Source: Psychromarinibacter halotolerans (GTDB lineage: Bacteria; Pseudomonadota; Alphaproteobacteria; Rhodobacterales; Rhodobacteraceae). From it: a stretch of DNA of 64,000 nt. The notes beneath the pieces are model-generated. The model was not told where the DNA came from. It did no database searches and saw only the letters and a program-made list of their open reading frames with translations. A program made the position numbers and the translations under genes. The DNA lies in contig NZ_JARGYD010000001.1 in NCBI RefSeq assembly GCF_029168315.1, positions 620,001-684,000 of the forward strand. Reading direction: 5' to 3'. Positions 1-7,813 of this stretch are shown piece by piece (position 1 is the first letter of the stretch; every line of letters begins with the position of its first letter).

Positions 1-89
1 GCGAACCCGGGGTGACCCTTCTCCGCGCGACGCGACAGGTTGACATCGCGGCCCGCCACGGCAAACAGGCCAAAACGGAGGATGTCCCG

Positions 90-944
90 ATGACCGACAT
101 GACCGGATGGAGCGTAGAGCGCCTGCACGATGATCACGCCCAGGCCCTGCGCGAAGAACAGGTCCACTACGACAGCAAAACCGACCACCAGCGTCTGCGG
201 GTGTTCGAGAACCCGACCTTCGGCCGCGTCCTGACGTTGGACGGGGTGGTGCAGACCACCGAGGGCGACAACTTCATCTACCACGAGATGATGTCCCACG
301 TCCCGATCCTTGCCCACGGCGACGCCCGCCGGGTGCTGATCATCGGCGGCGGCGACGGGGGCATGGCCAAGACGGTGCTGAAACACCAGACGGTGCAGCA
401 TCTGACGATGGTCGAGATCGACGCCGGCGTGGTGGACTTTTCGAAGGAATACCTGCCCACCCTGTCGGACGGCGCCTTCGACGATCCGCGGCTGGAACTG
501 GTCATCACCGACGGTGCCGATTTCATGCGCGAGACCGAGGGCGGCTACGACGTCATCATCATCGACTCCACCGACCCGGTCGGCCCCGGCGAGGTGCTGT
601 TCACGGATCATTTCTACGGCCACGCCCACCGCGCGCTCAGCCCCGAGGGCATTCTTGTCACCCAGAACGGCGTGCCGTTCCTGCAGGGCGATGAGCTGAC
701 GCACACCATGCGCGCCTTCAAAGAGCTGTTCCGCGACTGGACCTGCTACACCGCGACGGTCCCCACCTACGCCGGCGGCCCGATGGCCTTCGGCTGGGGC
801 ACCGACGGCAAAGCGCGCCACACCGACCTCGACACGCTGAAGGCCCGCTTCGACGCGGCGGCGATCGAGACCGATTACTACACGCCCGAGGTCCACAAGG
901 CTGCCTTCGCGCTGCCGCCCTACATCTCGCGGCTCATGCCCTGA
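90..944 (+). CDS. speE: Spermidine synthase (polyamine aminopropyltransferase)
   Basis: Transfers an aminopropyl group from decarboxylated S-adenosylmethionine to putrescine in the cytoplasm. The 284-residue protein has the family layout: an N-terminal strand domain, a Rossmann glycine motif GGGDGG near residues 86-91, the acidic residue of VEID after it, and DSTDPVGPG further on, which carries the catalytic Asp of aminopropyltransferases. I chose the ATG at 90 because GGAG lies about ten bases upstream and the sequence in front of it does not look like a domain. Length is normal for the family. The 3' end faces a cytochrome P450 gene across a cluster of palindromes. No speD is visible, so the operon may begin outside the window. 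Confidence 0.93.
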   Translation: MTDMTGWSVERLHDDHAQALREEQVHYDSKTDHQRLRVFENPTFGRVLTLDGVVQTTEGDNFIYHEMMSHVPILAHGDARRVLIIGGGDGGMAKTVLKHQTVQHLTMVEIDAGVVDFSKEYLPTLSDGAFDDPRLELVITDGADFMRETEGGYDVIIIDSTDPVGPGEVLFTDHFYGHAHRALSPEGILVTQNGVPFLQGDELTHTMRAFKELFRDWTCYTATVPTYAGGPMAFGWGTDGKARHTDLDTLKARFDAAAIETDYYTPEVHKAAFALPPYISRLMP

Positions 945-954
945 CCCCGAAGAA

Positions 955-974
955 GCGAGGGGCCCGCCCCTCGC
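955..974. terminator. Hairpin after speE
   Basis: A perfect 8-bp stem (GCGAGGGG with CCCCTCGC) and a four-base loop follows the speE stop directly. There is no T-tract, so it may stabilise the 3' end or act with the larger palindrome that follows. Confidence 0.5.
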
Positions 975-975
975 G

Positions 976-1083
976 CTCCCCGAGGTATTTCAAAAGAGAA
1001 GAAGGCCCGTCCGCGCGCGCTTTCTTCTCTTCGTAAATACCTCGGGGGAGACGCACCGCAGGTGCGGCGGGGGCAGCGCCCCC
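976..1083. repeat. Long intergenic palindrome plus second hairpin
   Basis: Left arm CTCCCCGAGGTATTT (976-990) pairs with 1035-1050 with one bulged base. Inside it, AAGAGAAGAA near 994-1003 pairs with TTCTTCTCTT (1022-1031). The result is one very long stem capped by a GC-rich loop. A second hairpin, GGGGGC/GCCCCC, lies at 1069-1083 beside the P450 stop codon. Similar 'gaggtattt...aagagaagaa' palindromes are common in Rhodobacteraceae intergenic DNA as far as I know. It probably terminates transcription from both converging genes. Confidence 0.6.
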
Positions 1084-1085
1084 TA

Positions 1086-2438
1086 TTAGCGGGGACGTAC
1101 GTCCAGACGGATCCCGTTTCTCGAACGCACCGTGAGAAATGCGACAGGTGTCGGGTCGTCGCCTTCGATCCGTTGAAAGCGGAAGGCCCGGACCAGAAGT
1201 GCCAGCAGCAACGGACCCTCGACCATCGCGAAGCCCGCGCCAGTGCAGACCCGGGCGCCGGATGAAAAGGGCATGTAGGCCTCGCGCAGGCATTGGCGGC
1301 CGTTCTCGGTGGTGAACCGGTCGGGATCGAAGCTGTCGGGGTCGTCCCACAGCCGTTCGTGGCGCTGCTGGTGCCACGGGCTGAGGACGATTTGCGATCC
1401 GGCGGGGATGTCGCGGTCGCGGAACTGTTCCGGGCGCGTCGTCTCGCGCACCATCATCGGCACCGGCGGGTACAGCCGCAGCGTTTCGCGGAACACGTCG
1501 CGGGTCAGGCGCAGGGTCGACAGGTCGGCGAAGGTTGGCTGGTCGGGCAGCGTCGCGACCTCCGCGGCGACGCGGTCCTGAACCTCGGGGTGCAGTGCCA
1601 GCAGGTACAGCGCCCAGCCAAGCGCCGAGGCGCTTGTTTCGTGGCCCGCAAGGAAGAAGATCGCCACCTGATCGACCATCTCGGCGGTGCCGAAGCGGTC
1701 GCCGGTCTGCGGGTCGGGAGTGGTCATGATCTTGGTGGCCAGATCGTCCGGGGCGGTGCCGGCCTTTATCTCGGCCATCCGTGCCTCGGTCAGCTGGGTG
1801 ATCAGGCTGCGGATCCGCGCGGCGGCGGCGCGGGTGCGGCGGCGGTGAAGGCGCGGCATCCACGACGGCAGCGGCACGAAGGCCGCGAGGTTCAGGATCG
1901 GCTGGGTGCGCTGGTAGTCGCGGAAGCGCGCGAAGACCTCTGACGCGAGCGCGTGCTCGATCGGGATCGAGAACAGGGTGCGGAAGATGACGTCGGCGGC
2001 GGCGTGGCTGAGTTCCTCTTCGATCTCGACGGTCTGTCCGGTGCGCCCCGCCAGCCGCGCGACGCAGGATTGCCCCGCCGCCAGCATCGCCGGGAAGGTG
2101 TCGCGCAGGCGCCCGCCCTCGAACGCGGGGTCGATGATGCGGCGCTGCCGCAGCCAGGTTTCGCCGTTGGTCAGGAACACCGAGTCTCCCAGCAGCGGGC
2201 GCAGACCCTCGCCCACCCGGTTGGATTTCGGGAAGTCCATCGGGCGGGCGTTCAGCACCTCGCGCACAAGGTCGGGCTGGTTCACCAGATACGAGCGAAA
2301 GAACGGCGTCCGGAACTCGGCCATCCACGCGCGGTACAGGCGCGCCGGTTGGGCCGACAGGATGTCTTGCCGGAACAGCCGGAGATAGCGCCAGAGCGAC
2401 ACGCGCCCGGGCCGTGACGGCGGCTTGGGCGGGATCAT
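1086..2438 (-). CDS. Cytochrome P450 monooxygenase
   Basis: Heme-thiolate monooxygenase of 450 residues. The I-helix oxygen-binding motif AGHETS is at residues 264-269, the K-helix ExxR at 318-321, and the heme-binding motif FSSGARVCTG at 391-400 with Cys398 as axial ligand. All P450 hallmarks are intact. The substrate cannot be told from sequence; the overall look (long C-terminal meander, no membrane anchor) resembles soluble fatty-acid or xenobiotic hydroxylases. The start at 2438 overlaps the stop of the upstream hydrolase as ATGA, so the two are probably translationally coupled. No ferredoxin or reductase gene is adjacent, so the redox partner must come from elsewhere. Confidence 0.93.
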   Translation of the reverse strand: MIPPKPPSRPGRVSLWRYLRLFRQDILSAQPARLYRAWMAEFRTPFFRSYLVNQPDLVREVLNARPMDFPKSNRVGEGLRPLLGDSVFLTNGETWLRQRRIIDPAFEGGRLRDTFPAMLAAGQSCVARLAGRTGQTVEIEEELSHAAADVIFRTLFSIPIEHALASEVFARFRDYQRTQPILNLAAFVPLPSWMPRLHRRRTRAAAARIRSLITQLTEARMAEIKAGTAPDDLATKIMTTPDPQTGDRFGTAEMVDQVAIFFLAGHETSASALGWALYLLALHPEVQDRVAAEVATLPDQPTFADLSTLRLTRDVFRETLRLYPPVPMMVRETTRPEQFRDRDIPAGSQIVLSPWHQQRHERLWDDPDSFDPDRFTTENGRQCLREAYMPFSSGARVCTGAGFAMVEGPLLLALLVRAFRFQRIEGDDPTPVAFLTVRSRNGIRLDVRPR

Positions 2439-3730
2439 GCGGCCATGCTGGTGTGCGCCGAGACCGCCACGTCGATGCGCGAGCGCGAGGGTTCGCGACC
2501 GGCATATCGCGCGCCCAGCGTCAAAGGCCCGGAGGTGATGCGGAAATAGTCGTAATCGCGTGGGCGGTCGAAGGCGCACAGGTATTGGAAATGCAGCCGG
2601 AAGAAGCGCCAGCGCAGCGCCTTCCATTTCTCTTCCGACAGCGCCATCGTGAAGGCGGCCGAGAACACCAGCGGCCATCGCTTGCCGCGTGCCGGGGCCA
2701 CGCCCGACACCGCCACCGGGTCACACAGCGCGAAGGCGCAGCCGTCTCCGGGCGCCGTCACGTCGATCCAAGTCAGTTCCTCGCGCTGCGACAGGTAATG
2801 CAGGTCGGCGCGCAGGCGGTCGGCCTTTGGCAGGAAGGACACCATAGGCACCACCTGCCCCAGCGACAGGAAGGACAGCGCCGGCCCGTTGGCGGGCACG
2901 CGTTTCTGGCGGATCAGGTTGGCAAGGATCGAGACGCCAAGATGCGCGCCCGAGCTGTGGCCGACGACCAGCACCTCGTCCACGTCGTCGTTAAGCGCGT
3001 GGGCGATCACGTCGGTGAAGTCCTTCAACCGCGCCTCAAGATCGTCGGGATAGGCGCCGTCGAGCTGACAGCTGTGGGCGTAGTCGTGCATCAGGTAATA
3101 GGCGAACAGCTTGCCGTCGCGCGCCTTGAACCAGCGCAGCACGCCATACCCCGCGGCCAGCAGGCAGGCCCACCACAGCACCGTCAGCGCGCCCGACCAG
3201 ATCGCGCCGTCCGCCGTCGCGCCGAACAGACCAAGCGCGAAATCCGCAAGCCAATCCAGCCCGCGTGTCACGACCGTCCCGGCCAGCGCGCCGAACACCA
3301 GTGCCACCAGCGCCTGCGCCAGCAGCATGGCCACCGGGTAAAGCGCCGCGATCACCGGGCCCTTGCGCATCCACATCAGCCGCCGAAGCGTGCCGCTGCG
3401 GGTATAGGTCCACGCGGTACGGACAAGCTGCAGGTAGGTGGCGCCGATCCCGTTCGACATTGAAGCCCGCACAAGGTCGGACCATACCAGAACCTCGACC
3501 TGCGCCTGAACGCGGTGGCCGTCCATCGTCGCGGCCACGTCCCATCCATAGCGGTCGCCGCTGCGGGGGGTGATCCCGATCTCGTACCCGCTGATCCCGG
3601 CCTGTTCGGCGGATTCGGTGCGGTACAGTTCGCGGTAGCGACGGGGGTGAATCGGGTCGTAGCCGGGGATGTAGAACACCCGGCGGCGCGAGACGGGAAC
3701 AGGCTGTGGGCCACTCGGATCAGGAGCCAT
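2435..3730 (-). CDS. Membrane-spanning alpha/beta-hydrolase-like protein
   Basis: Predicted 431-residue protein. An N-terminal strand with YIPGYDP (residues 20-26) resembles the oxyanion region of alpha/beta hydrolases. GHSSG at 257-261 is a nucleophile-elbow motif with Ser259. Two hydrophobic stretches, about 124-153 and 178-200, lie between them and should anchor it in the inner membrane. I do not recognise a named family; lipase or esterase activity is an inference from the elbow. The start has no strong competitor. It is the first gene of a two-gene unit with the P450, linked by a 4-bp overlap, which suggests that hydrolysis and oxidation act on related lipid-like compounds. Confidence 0.75.
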   Translation of the reverse strand: MAPDPSGPQPVPVSRRRVFYIPGYDPIHPRRYRELYRTESAEQAGISGYEIGITPRSGDRYGWDVAATMDGHRVQAQVEVLVWSDLVRASMSNGIGATYLQLVRTAWTYTRSGTLRRLMWMRKGPVIAALYPVAMLLAQALVALVFGALAGTVVTRGLDWLADFALGLFGATADGAIWSGALTVLWWACLLAAGYGVLRWFKARDGKLFAYYLMHDYAHSCQLDGAYPDDLEARLKDFTDVIAHALNDDVDEVLVVGHSSGAHLGVSILANLIRQKRVPANGPALSFLSLGQVVPMVSFLPKADRLRADLHYLSQREELTWIDVTAPGDGCAFALCDPVAVSGVAPARGKRWPLVFSAAFTMALSEEKWKALRWRFFRLHFQYLCAFDRPRDYDYFRITSGPLTLGARYAGREPSRSRIDVAVSAHTSMAA

Positions 3731-3863
3731 TGGACGGCCTTTCAGGTTCCGGGCGAGATTAGCGCAGAGGTCCCGTGAACATAAGCCGACGAAAGTTTAC
3801 CCACGATGAACGGGCGACAAAGTGATGAATATGCGTCGGATTGTTCGCGCCCGACGCGACTGT

Positions 3864-4616
3864 TCAGCCGATGGTGGCCAGTGCCGGGAATTTCTCGAGC
3901 AGCCAGAACGAGAACGCGGTGAACTGTCCGGTCAGCATCATCAGCCCCACGGTCCACAGCAGCAGGCCCATGATCTTCTCGATCCGGTCCATGTGGCGCT
4001 TCATCCAGCCCATCACCCCTTGCAGGCGCGGGAAGAACAGCGCCACCAGCAGAAACGGGATGCCCAGCCCCAGCGCGTAGATGCCCAGAAGCGTGGTGCC
4101 GCGCGTCAGGCTGGCCTCGGACGCGGCCAGCGACAGGATCGCGCCCAACTGGGGGCCGATGCAGGGCGTCCAGCCGAAGGCGAAGGCAAGGCCCAGCACA
4201 TAGGCCCCGAAGGCGCTGCCGCCTTTGTCGCCGGCTTCGACCCGCAACTCGCGATCCATAAATCCGATGCGGTAGACGCCGATGAAATGCGCGCCGAACA
4301 CCATGACGACGGCCCCTGCCCCGACCACGAACCATTCCTGGTTCTGCAGGAAGAACGACCCGAAGGCCGAGGCGGTGAAGCCAAGGAACAGGAAGACGGT
4401 CGACAGACCCAGCACGAAGAACAACGCCGCCAGCAGCACACGGCGGCGGTCGCCGATGCTGCCCTGCATCTCGCCCATGCTGATGCCGCCCATGTACGCC
4501 AGATACGGCGGCACGATGGGCAGGACGCACGGCGACAGGAACGAGATGAAGCCCGCCGACAGCGCGACGATCATCGCGGGGAGAAGGCTGGCGTCGAAGA
4601 TATCAATGCCGAACAT
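3864..4616 (-). CDS. ccdA: Cytochrome c biogenesis protein CcdA
   Basis: Inner-membrane thiol-disulfide transporter that carries reducing equivalents from cytoplasmic thioredoxin to periplasmic acceptors for cytochrome c maturation. The 250-residue protein has six hydrophobic segments and the two conserved membrane cysteines: one in FLSPCVLPIVPPY of the first segment, one in GWTPCIGPQLG of the fourth. I chose the ATG at 4616 because family members begin just before the first helix; the longer reading adds an unrelated basic stretch. Divergent from tusA across about 130 bases. Confidence 0.9.
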   Translation of the reverse strand: MFGIDIFDASLLPAMIVALSAGFISFLSPCVLPIVPPYLAYMGGISMGEMQGSIGDRRRVLLAALFFVLGLSTVFLFLGFTASAFGSFFLQNQEWFVVGAGAVVMVFGAHFIGVYRIGFMDRELRVEAGDKGGSAFGAYVLGLAFAFGWTPCIGPQLGAILSLAASEASLTRGTTLLGIYALGLGIPFLLVALFFPRLQGVMGWMKRHMDRIEKIMGLLLWTVGLMMLTGQFTAFSFWLLEKFPALATIG

Positions 4617-4748
4617 GGGTGTCCCTGTGACTTTGCCGGGCGGGTGTCTGGCCTGCATAGCCCGCGTCCCGCGCCGCGTCACCTGCCCCAAAGGTCACAT
4701 CCCCGTGGACTGTTGCCTGCCGGACCGCCTTTGCCTATCACGCGGCGC

Positions 4749-4991
4749 ATGGACACCACGATCCCGTTTGATGCCGAACTTGACGCGCGGGGGCTGATTT
4801 GCCCCCTGCCGGTGCTGAAATTGCGCAAGCGCCTGCAGGCCATCGCGCCCGGGCAGGTCATGCGTGTGATGGCCGACGATCCGGTGGCGGTGATCGACAT
4901 TCCGCACTTTTGCACCGAGGCGGGCCATGTGCTGATCGACAGCACGGTGTCCGATGTCGAACAGGTTTATTTCATTAGGAAAACCGGCTGA
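4749..4991 (+). CDS. tusA: TusA-family sulfurtransferase
   Basis: An 80-residue TusA/SirA-like protein with the family signature DARGLICPLPVLKLRK, where the Cys of CPLP is the persulfide carrier. Such proteins pass sulfur to tRNA thiolation, molybdenum cofactor or other pathways. The protein starts just before the first strand and the length is normal. No tusBCDE genes are near, so the acceptor is open; YedF-like paralogues have the same fold, which leaves the exact subgroup uncertain. Confidence 0.85.
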   Translation: MDTTIPFDAELDARGLICPLPVLKLRKRLQAIAPGQVMRVMADDPVAVIDIPHFCTEAGHVLIDSTVSDVEQVYFIRKTG

Positions 4992-5105
4992 TTTACGCCG
5001 ATCCGACGATTTGCGTCTTCGCGCTGGCAAGGGCATTATGTCGTTCAAGCCGGCGCATGGGGGTCAGTGCGAAATCCGGCTTCGATCTTAGGGGGATCGC
5101 GGCAA

Positions 5106-7175
5106 GTGAGTGGAATTCCTTCGGAAAACCAGAAGGTCCTGCAGGAGATGAGCTGGGAGGCCCGTCTGGAGCGTGCGCGCGCCCAGCGGGAATCGGTGCT
5201 GCGGGCCAAGGCTGCCGAGGGCAACGAGCCGAAACCGCTTGTGGACAAGTCCGCGCTGCGGCCCCCGGACCCGTCCGAACCGGCCGAAGGCAACGCCCCG
5301 CCCACGACGCCGGCGGACATGTTCGTTTTCGGACCCGCGCCGGAAAATCCTAAAGCTCCGAAAGCCGACCCTGCCGCGAAACCCGAGCCGGCTTCGAAGG
5401 CCGCTGGAACGGCCGGGCCGCCCCAGAAACCAGAGACACCAGAGGCACTAGAGGCAGACGCCAAGCCCGGCCCGGCCAAGACACCGCGCCCCGGTGCGAA
5501 AACCGCGTCCGCGTCCGCCTCGGCCAAGCCGCGCCAGGCACCGCCGAGTCGACCGGCTGGTCCGCGCGCCGCGTCGGTTTTGAAAAAGCCATCGCCCGCG
5601 CCGCGTGCCGCGTCTCCTGATCCGACGTCGAATTCGGAGGCACCGCTGGGCGCCATGCTGGCCTCGGGCGCGCTGTCGCCGGATCGTAAGAAATCCGAGA
5701 ACCGCATCCAGAAGCTGCCGCCGGTGATCCTTGCGCCAGAGCGCCGACCGCGCTCGCGCCGCAGGCGGGCCGTGACCGTCGCGCTGGGCTTCTGCGCGGG
5801 GGTCGGTGTTGGTGTGGGCGTTGGCGCGCTGACGGTCATGCTGCGCACGACCGGCCCCGGGGACGAGTTGCTGGCGGTGGATCAGCCCGACGCCGTAGTG
5901 GCCGAGCCTCCCGCCGCGCCTGACAACGTACCGGCTGTAACGCCTGAAACGGATGTCGCCGACGCGCCGACGGACACGCCCGGGGCCACGCCCGACAACG
6001 TGCTGACCAACATCCAGCCGACCTCTACGTTTGTGTCTCCATCCCAGCCCGGTCCCGAAACCACTGCCGACCTGCCCGGCACCAATCTGCCCGGCTCTCC
6101 GGTGCAGCCCCTTGAACTGGTCGCACCGGATCTGCCGACGGCCGACCCGGCCCCTGAGATCCCAGAGCAACCGTCCGCAACCGATCTGGCCGCCGCAGAG
6201 GCCCCCGCGCCCGCGGACACGCCGACGGAAGGCCCGGACGCGCTGGCCGTGCTCGACGGCGGCCCGCTGACGCCAGAGCCGGATATCCAGCCCGCGCCGC
6301 CTGCCCCGACATCGGCCTCGGTCCCGCCCCCGGCACGGCCCGGCGATCTTTCGGTGCCCGCCCCCGCCCAGCGGCCCGAGGTCGGCCCGGCCCACCTGCG
6401 GCCCGAAACCTTCGCGATGGCGGAACCCCCCGCGGTACGGCCGCCCGAGGGCGCGCCCTCCCCGTCGGACCATCCGGCCCCGTTCACCGATGATGCCGCG
6501 CCCGAAGAGAACCTGCGCGCGCTGGGCCGGCCTGACGACCTTACCGCCGCCGCGACCCCGGGTGCGCTGCCCGGACTGGACGCCCCGGCGCCCCCGCCCG
6601 AGGTCTTCGCTTGGGCATCGCCGCCATCGCTGGACACTCCGGGCACGCGTCCCGCGCCGATGCTCGCCTCTGCGCCCGCCGATCCGCCGTTCCGCAGTGC
6701 ACTGGTGCTGCTGGGCGCCACCGGAACCAGCGGCATGGCGCCCGCCACGGACCCGGTTCCGCCGACACCGATAGTCCCGGGTCTTGGCAACCTTGCCGTC
6801 TGGATTTTCGCGGAACCCAGCGTCGACGCCCAGATGGTCCAGACCACGACCCGGATCGTCGAGGATCTGGGCCTGCCGGTGCGCCGCGTGATGCGGGTCG
6901 ATTACCAGATCTCGGAAAATCAGGTCCGGTTCTATGACACATGGGCCGCCGAAGGCGCCGGTCTGCTGGCCGACGGGCTGCACGCGGCGGCGCGGGATTT
7001 TGTCAGCTCTGGCTACAACCCGGACGGCGGCGTGCTGGAGATCTACCTTGCCAACGAGGACTCGGTATATCCCCCGTTCCGCCGGGACGGCGCCACCGGG
7101 GCGACTGTCGTACAGCCGGAAACCGTCGAAGAGAAACTGCGGGACAGCCTGCTGTCGAAACTGCGCGACGGCTGA
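5106..7175 (+). CDS. Membrane-anchored Pro/Ala-rich protein with C-terminal globular domain
   Basis: Unrecognised 689-residue protein. I chose GTG 5106 because AGGGGGA (5090-5096) sits nine bases upstream. Order of parts: a short charged N-terminus with a helix-like segment; about 180 residues rich in Pro, Ala, Lys and Glu; an Arg cluster; one glycine-valine transmembrane helix near residues 222-246; a second Pro/Ala/Asp-rich linker of about 300 residues; and a C-terminal domain of roughly 100 residues beginning near LGNLAVWIFAEPSVDAQMV. That end contains QVRFYDTWAAEGAG and ends in an acidic region, and it looks like a small periplasmic alpha/beta fold similar to LytR_C-like ends. The topology suggests a cytoplasmic N-terminus and a periplasmic domain on a long flexible tether. 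Function unknown. Confidence 0.8.
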   Translation: MSGIPSENQKVLQEMSWEARLERARAQRESVLRAKAAEGNEPKPLVDKSALRPPDPSEPAEGNAPPTTPADMFVFGPAPENPKAPKADPAAKPEPASKAAGTAGPPQKPETPEALEADAKPGPAKTPRPGAKTASASASAKPRQAPPSRPAGPRAASVLKKPSPAPRAASPDPTSNSEAPLGAMLASGALSPDRKKSENRIQKLPPVILAPERRPRSRRRRAVTVALGFCAGVGVGVGVGALTVMLRTTGPGDELLAVDQPDAVVAEPPAAPDNVPAVTPETDVADAPTDTPGATPDNVLTNIQPTSTFVSPSQPGPETTADLPGTNLPGSPVQPLELVAPDLPTADPAPEIPEQPSATDLAAAEAPAPADTPTEGPDALAVLDGGPLTPEPDIQPAPPAPTSASVPPPARPGDLSVPAPAQRPEVGPAHLRPETFAMAEPPAVRPPEGAPSPSDHPAPFTDDAAPEENLRALGRPDDLTAAATPGALPGLDAPAPPPEVFAWASPPSLDTPGTRPAPMLASAPADPPFRSALVLLGATGTSGMAPATDPVPPTPIVPGLGNLAVWIFAEPSVDAQMVQTTTRIVEDLGLPVRRVMRVDYQISENQVRFYDTWAAEGAGLLADGLHAAARDFVSSGYNPDGGVLEIYLANEDSVYPPFRRDGATGATVVQPETVEEKLRDSLLSKLRDG

Positions 7176-7219
7176 ACGACCACCGGCGCCGGAAGTGTCC
7201 GGTCGGCGCTGCGGCTGGC

Positions 7220-7813
7220 CTAGACCTCGGACGGGGTAACCAGTTCCAGACCCAGCCAGTGCATCAGCTGCGCCAGTTTCGGCGGGGCGCCGTCCAGCAC
7301 GATATGCCCGACCTCCTTGCCGGCACAGCACAGCGCGACGACAAGGTTCTTGGTCATCTCGTCCATCTGGAACGCATCGAGGTTGGTGCGCACCAGCCCC
7401 CCAAGCGGCCCGCCGATGTCATCGAGGCTGATCCACGTCAGAACCTCGCCACCGTCGACGAAGGTGCGCGGATCGCGCGGTGCGGTGAACCGCGTCGGCG
7501 CCACGACAAGATCGCCGCCCGCAAGGTCGCGGCGTTCGGCGTTGTACTTGGACGGGTGAAGCTCGATCCCGAAATGTTCCGAGATCGCGGCGCACAGCGG
7601 CACGTTCAATTCGGCGTTCGGCAACGTGGCCGAGGTCATCGGGTGATCCCCCAGCGCGATCAGTGCCGCCACCGTGCTAAGCCGTGGGCAGGGAAAGCGG
7701 TCGACGCCCCAGAACCGCAGTTCTGACAGGAAGGGCACCGTCTCGAACGGGCCCGCGCCGAACCGGATCGCGTAGTACTGGCGGTCGCGCGCGTAGTGGA
7801 AGCTAATTTCCAT
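7220..7813 (-). CDS. Conserved hypothetical protein coupled to glycosyltransferase
   Basis: A 197-residue soluble protein of unknown function beginning MEISFHYARDRQYYAIRFG. No signal peptide or membrane segment is visible. The start codon lies inside the 3' end of the upstream glycosyltransferase (11-base overlap in another frame), which implies coupled translation. It has mixed alpha/beta composition with a Cys pair (ALCCAGKE) late in the protein. The context suggests a role with the glycosyltransferase, such as control or acceptor handling, but that is only inferred. Confidence 0.7.
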   Translation of the reverse strand: MEISFHYARDRQYYAIRFGAGPFETVPFLSELRFWGVDRFPCPRLSTVAALIALGDHPMTSATLPNAELNVPLCAAISEHFGIELHPSKYNAERRDLAGGDLVVAPTRFTAPRDPRTFVDGGEVLTWISLDDIGGPLGGLVRTNLDAFQMDEMTKNLVVALCCAGKEVGHIVLDGAPPKLAQLMHWLGLELVTPSEV

